Origin: Gemmatimonas phototrophica
Lineage (GTDB): Bacteria; Gemmatimonadota; Gemmatimonadetes; Gemmatimonadales; Gemmatimonadaceae
Assembly: GCA_945870175.1 (NCBI GenBank)
Contig: CAMBRJ010000022.1
Span: 1 to 15,789 of the forward strand
Direction of reading: 5' to 3'
DNA: 15,789 bases
The notes beneath the pieces are model-generated. The model was not told where the DNA came from. It saw only the letters and a program-made list of their open reading frames with translations, and did no database searches. Each line of letters begins with the position of its first letter. The stretch's first letter is position 1. This document shows positions 15,340 through 15,789 of this stretch, piece after piece. Position numbers and translations under genes: made by a program.

Positions 15340-15346
15340 GCCACGG

Positions 15347-15483
15347 CGTATCCGTGTGGTTTTCGTGTGATCCGCGGTCTCCGTGTTCTGGCCGTTTTCG
15401 ATCTGTGCGCGCGACCACCGGTGGTGACACCACAAGATCGCAACGGCCGGAACACGGATGACACGGAACCAAAACGGATAAGC
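15347..15483. repeat. Imperfect-palindrome repeat, copy B
   Basis: This copy has the same layout as copy A. Core arms are 15379-15396 and 15442-15459. Relative to copy A, a T-A pair has become a C-G pair (15393 with 15445), and a C-G pair has become T-G (15389 with 15449), which would still pair as G-U in RNA. The tip carries a perfect 12-base palindrome ACCACCGGTGGT (15414-15425). Flanks on both sides resemble those of copy A. Confidence 0.8.
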
Positions 15484-15493
15484 AAAACGGTCT

Positions 15494-15534
15494 CGCGGAC
15501 GACTCCATGGCGCGGCGCCTTGAGGTCGTCCGCG
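15494..15534. repeat. 10-bp inverted repeat between repeat copies B and C
   Basis: CGCGGACGAC (15494-15503) pairs exactly with GTCGTCCGCG (15525-15534) across a 21-base loop. No T-run follows on either strand, so it is not a classic intrinsic terminator. It is absent from the corresponding flank of copy A. Confidence 0.55.
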
Positions 15535-15596
15535 TGTTGTTCAATCAAACAATAGAAAATCGTCGGGACGCCGACGACCTTGGACGGACACCCGGA

Positions 15597-15743
15597 GCAA
15601 ATCCGTGTTGTTACGGTGTCATCAGTGTGATCCGTGTTCTGGCTGTTTTCGATCTGTCCGTGACACCACCGGCGGTGACCTGGCGAGATCGTAACAGCCG
15701 GAACACGGATGACACGGATCACACGGAACCAACACGGATAAGC
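15597..15743. repeat. Imperfect-palindrome repeat, copy C
   Basis: This copy has core arms 15630-15647 and 15693-15710. It shares the T-G (G-U in RNA) position with copy B (15640 with 15700) and the T-A pair with copy A. The right arm again holds near-tandem ACACGGAT units. It ends one base from the stop of the presumed gene entering from the right edge, so, like copy A, it sits at a gene's 3' end. Confidence 0.8.
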
Positions 15744-15744
15744 G

Positions 15745-15789
15745 CTACCGGCGCGCCGGCACCAGCACGGCGCGTTCTTCTGGCGATAC
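15745..15789 (-). CDS. Possible C-terminal end of an unidentified gene entering from the right edge
   Basis: On the minus strand the frame starting at the window edge reads VSPEERAVLVPARR and then TAG. Fourteen codons are too few to identify a product. The composition and the ending at a repeat boundary suggest a real gene end, but this is a weak call. Confidence 0.35.
   Translation of the reverse strand, partial: VSPEERAVLVPARR

Noticed and set aside
15082..15555. Plus-strand open frame over the FeoA-like gene and repeat B
   Set aside because: It is out of frame with the FeoA-like gene and runs through the repeat. It carries no recognisable domain.

Overview
The window is GC-rich, densely coded chromosomal DNA from a Gram-negative (diderm) bacterium. 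Several things together suggest a Gemmatimonadota-like organism: large Ser/Thr kinases that carry a TolB/PD40-type propeller behind one membrane helix, an S9 peptidase, a DUF1028 protein, an outer-membrane barrel protein, a CocE-type hydrolase and a PEP-CTERM protein. This is inference from gene content and style. No rRNA or other taxonomic marker is present, and Acidobacteriota would be the main alternative.

Left part (1-3661, all +): the C-terminal part of an S9 prolyl-oligopeptidase/DPP-IV-like peptidase is followed without a gap by an exported DUF1028 protein with a C-terminal peptidoglycan-binding-like domain, then by an exported protein with a predicted outer-membrane beta-barrel. Together they look like a cell-envelope and peptide-degradation cluster.

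Middle part (3726-11626): two paralogous PknB-type kinase/propeller receptors. The first (+) is split by a frame change into a kinase (3846-4823) and a membrane-anchored propeller (4741-6549). The second (-, 7781-10471) is intact. Between them lies a secreted ComEC-like metallo-beta-lactamase-fold hydrolase (-). Divergent from the intact kinase is a PP2C-type protein phosphatase (+), the natural opponent of these kinases, so this is a phospho-signalling block.

Right part (11694-15789): a secreted CocE / alpha-amino-acid ester hydrolase-like enzyme, whose start codon lies inside a perfect 16-bp palindrome. It is followed by a genomically restless tail. The tail holds three copies of a roughly 145-bp imperfect-palindrome repeat with compensatory base changes between arms, a decayed internal fragment of a second CocE-type gene, a PEP-CTERM protein gene (-), a small FeoA-like gene (+), a relic of a CocE-type C-terminus just before the second repeat, and the last 14 codons of a possible gene entering from the right edge (-). 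The simplest reading is that a second CocE paralogue once stood downstream of the intact one, and that its interior was replaced by the PEP-CTERM/FeoA-like segment.

No tRNA, rRNA, CRISPR array, transposase or integrase was seen. The least explained items are the structured repeat family, the split kinase, the palindrome over the CocE start, and the CocE relics.
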